Source of the DNA: Mycoplasma sp. UBA710
GTDB lineage: Bacteria > Bacillota_I > Bacilli_A > Mycoplasmatales > Metamycoplasmataceae
Direction of reading: 5' to 3'
Length of the DNA: 8,980 nucleotides
NCBI GenBank assembly: GCA_002298905.1
Contig: DBMA01000002.1
Location: 1 to 8,980, forward strand
Made by a program: the position numbers and the translations under genes. Position 1 is the stretch's first letter; the number at the start of each line of letters is the position of its first letter. Below are positions 7,400 through 8,980 of the stretch, piece by piece. The notes under the pieces are model-generated. The model searched no databases. It was not told the origin of the DNA and saw only the letters and a program-made list of their open reading frames with translations.

Positions 7400-8338
7400 A
7401 TGACTGATCTTCAGATTTTAGTCATAGTTATTTTTGTTATTTCAGCATTTGTGATTGGAATACCATTAATTTATGGAATTTGCTTACCAATATTTAAACC
7501 TAAAATAAGCTCAAAAGCGACAAAATATCTATATGCTTTTTCATCAGGTTTTTTTATAATGATGTCAACAGTTTTATTTATTGGAGAATCTAAAACACAT
7601 TTGGAAGAAGAATTTACCACAATATTTCAAAACAATATTGTTTTAGTGAAAACAATAACCGGAATAATGATTGCTTTTATTATTTTTTTAGGATTAATAT
7701 TTTCACTAGGATTAAAATACTTTTTTGCTAAGCATTTTAAAGGCAAGGCAATTAATTCAGAAAATGAAACCAAACATGACCATGATGGATTAATTTTCAA
7801 TTTAAATGACCATAATCCCAAATCAAAAGCATTCGCAATTTTCTTTTTACTATCTCATCGTATTCCCGATGGTTTAATTATTGGAACATTAGCTACTCAA
7901 ATAGCAAAATCAGGAAATATTAACCCTGTTAATATAATATTCTTATGTTCTTTTATTATTCATATTATTCCTGAAGAATTAATTATTTATTATCGTCAAA
8001 TAGAAATGAATGTTCCTGTTAAAAAAGCAACTATTAATAGTTTGATAGCAGTTTGTTCAATCATTCCATTAATCATTTTAGGATCAGTAATAACTTGATT
8101 TTCATTGAATAATGAATTTGCAATTCATATTGTTCAATTAATTGCAGCATCATTTTTATTATTTATATCTATTGTTGAATTTATACCAGAATTTATACAT
8201 GATGTAAAAACAAATGGGAAACAATGATATATCATTATATTAATTTGAATTATAGGTATTACTGTAGGGATATTTGTTTTATCATTCCATGATCATGGCA
8301 CATCTCACATGCATTTTATTTCAAAAATAACTTTATAA
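7400..8338 (+). CDS. ZIP-family divalent metal transporter
   Basis: Seen: 312 residues with about eight hydrophobic segments. The two metal-site helices are recognisable: HRIPDGLIIG (153-162) matches the ZIP TM4 HNxPEG motif, and HIIPEELII (188-196) matches TM5 HNIPEGLA. A His-rich loop before TM4 (KHDHDG...NDH, residues 125-138) and a His-rich tail (FHDHGTSHMHF, 296-306) are typical accessory metal-binding parts. Trp is encoded by TGA at 8096, 8225 and 8246. Start: ATG 7400 has AGAAAGG five bases before it; a TTG at 7382 would place that ribosome site inside the gene and is rejected. Known of the family: ZIP proteins import Zn2+, Fe2+ or Mn2+ into the cytoplasm. The actual metal is unknown. 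The gene probably has its own promoter and ends in a strong terminator, so it is likely monocistronic. Confidence 0.85.
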
Positions 8339-8348
8339 ATATTTACCA

Positions 8349-8381
8349 AAATCAAAGAAAATTCTTTGATTTCTTTTATTT
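8349..8381 (+). terminator. ZIP gene intrinsic terminator
   Basis: AAATCAAAGAA (8349-8359) and TTCTTTGATTT (8362-8372) are perfectly complementary with only AA between them, so in practice about ten pairs close a small loop. The tail reads CTTTTATTT. It begins ten bases after the ZIP stop codon. It separates this gene from the lipoprotein gene that follows. Confidence 0.72.
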
Positions 8382-8433
8382 ATAAACAAAAAATAGATAT
8401 GAAATTAAAAATACATTATTAAAGTATTTAGCA

Positions 8434-8446
8434 TATAATTTATAAT
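8434..8446 (+). promoter_or_regulatory. Probable leaderless promoter of the lipoprotein gene
   Basis: TATAAT occurs at 8434-8439 and again at 8441-8446, the second copy directly abutting ATG 8447. From the first box, transcription would begin at or within a base or two of the ATG, so the mRNA would have no leader. There is no purine-rich ribosome site. A -35 element was not recognised. Confidence 0.45.
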
Positions 8447-8629
8447 ATGAGAAAAAATAAAAAACTCATTTTATTAAGTAATTTAGCAACTATATCAGCA
8501 ATAGCAACAATTTCTCTTATATCTTGTAATAATAGAAATAATAATGAAGTTGCTTGAACTGTAAAAGATGAGGTTAATAGTCTTAATAGTCGTGTTTTCA
8601 AACCAAAATTTTCTTTTTTTCATTGATAA
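8447..8629 (+). CDS. Lipoprotein, 5' part, ending early at a frameshift
   Basis: Seen: 60 residues beginning MRKNKKLILL, a classic mycoplasma lipoprotein signal: basic head, hydrophobic stretch, then lipobox LISC with the lipidated Cys27, followed by an Asn-rich linker (NNRNNNE). Two Trp codons are TGA. The frame stops at TAA 8627-8629, eight bases after a run of seven T (8614-8620). The next frame (-1) is open from there to the window end, so this is almost certainly the front of a longer surface lipoprotein. Either the gene is switched off by a one-base change in the T run, or ribosomes shift there, or the base count is a sequencing error. I do not recognise the family. Confidence 0.7.
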
Positions 8630-8980
8630 AAATAAAAGAAACTGCTAATGAAAACTTTTTATCAACCTTTATTGAAAATTGAGCTCCTAATGAACTTTTT
8701 AGTTATTTTGTTACAAAAGAAAAAGAAGTTTTATTAAACACTTTTATGACAATAGATTTTAATATCATGGTTCAAAATAATTTGACATTGGAACAAAAAA
8801 CCACTAATTCTTTTAATATTAAATTTGAAATACAAGAAGAAATAGATATAAGAAAAGAAATTGAAAATATTAATAAAAATACCAAATTATTAAAATCAGA
8901 ATTTACAAGCTCAGAAATAAATAATATTAATGCTGAAAATATTATAAATTTTTTAAATATAGATAGTAATAATAAAAATA
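8590..8980 (+). CDS. Lipoprotein, 3' part in the -1 frame, cut by the window end
   Basis: Seen: an open frame from the TAG at 8587-8589 to the last base, entered from the 5' part at about 8620. After the junction it reads SLIKIKETANENFLSTF..., with one TGA Trp (ENWAPNELF), and is rich in Asn, Glu, Ile and Lys, as mycoplasma lipoproteins usually are. Residues around FNIKFEIQEEIDIRKEIENI look helical or coiled-coil-like. It has no ribosome site or good start codon at its head; the first ATG is at 8746. It therefore reads as the body of the lipoprotein begun at 8447, not a separate gene. No homology recognised, and the C-terminus lies outside the window. Confidence 0.6.
8614..8620 (+). other. 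T7 tract in the register of a -1 slippery heptamer
   Basis: Seven T in a row lie in the reading frame as T-TTT-TTT, the X-XXY-YYZ form used in -1 ribosomal frameshifting, with the zero-frame stop nine bases later counting from 8620. A -1 slip, or one extra T in the DNA, joins the signal peptide to the long downstream frame. No strong downstream hairpin or pseudoknot is visible, so length change of the T run is at least as likely as a translational shift. Confidence 0.5.

Noticed and set aside
7627..7821. Minus-strand open frame opposite the ZIP gene
   Set aside because: Shadow of a well-supported gene, with no ribosome site.

Overview
The window is about three-quarters A+T. Every long gene is interrupted by in-frame TGA codons where a tryptophan is expected: YchF at 3226, EI in its WxGMCGEMAGD region, aldolase after GPYPST. 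No TGA is needed as a stop codon. This is the Mycoplasma/Spiroplasma code (table 4), so the DNA comes from a mollicute, probably a mycoplasma. HPr carries both His15 and Ser46, which fits a Firmicutes-derived lineage. All coordinates below assume UGA = Trp.

Layout. 17-298 (+) is a stand-alone Smr-domain protein. It converges, with an 8-base overlap, on 291-2300 (-), a 669-residue 12-TM MATE-like transporter with an unusually large outer-face loop. Only 37 bases separate that gene from the divergent ychF GTPase/ATPase gene (2338-3441, +), which ends at an A+T-rich hairpin facing the PTS genes. The ptsHI operon lies on the minus strand: ptsH (HPr, 5646-5380), a 149-base gap, then ptsI (EI, 5230-3524). 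Divergent from it is fba, class II fructose-bisphosphate aldolase (5897-6814, +), with a clear extended -10 promoter and palindromic elements around it. Its stop codon sits inside an intrinsic terminator hairpin that also holds the apparent ATA start of a thermonuclease-type lipoprotein (6804-7355). A ZIP-family metal transporter (7400-8338) follows with its own -10 box, a palindrome and a strong terminator. The window ends in a lipoprotein gene (8447 onward) whose frame breaks at a run of seven T.

Biology. The core is sugar uptake and glycolysis: EI and HPr pass phosphate from PEP to sugar transporters, and aldolase is a central glycolytic step. Around it are cell-surface functions typical of a parasite lacking nucleotide biosynthesis: a membrane-anchored nuclease, a metal transporter, a drug/lipid-type exporter and a surface lipoprotein. 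I saw no CRISPR array, rRNA, tRNA, insertion sequence or phage gene. No gene-free stretch exceeds 300 bases; the longest is the ptsH/fba control region (5647-5896). The least ordinary signals are the frameshift at a slippery T heptamer in the last gene, the nuclease start inside the fba terminator, and the large outer-face insertion in the transporter.
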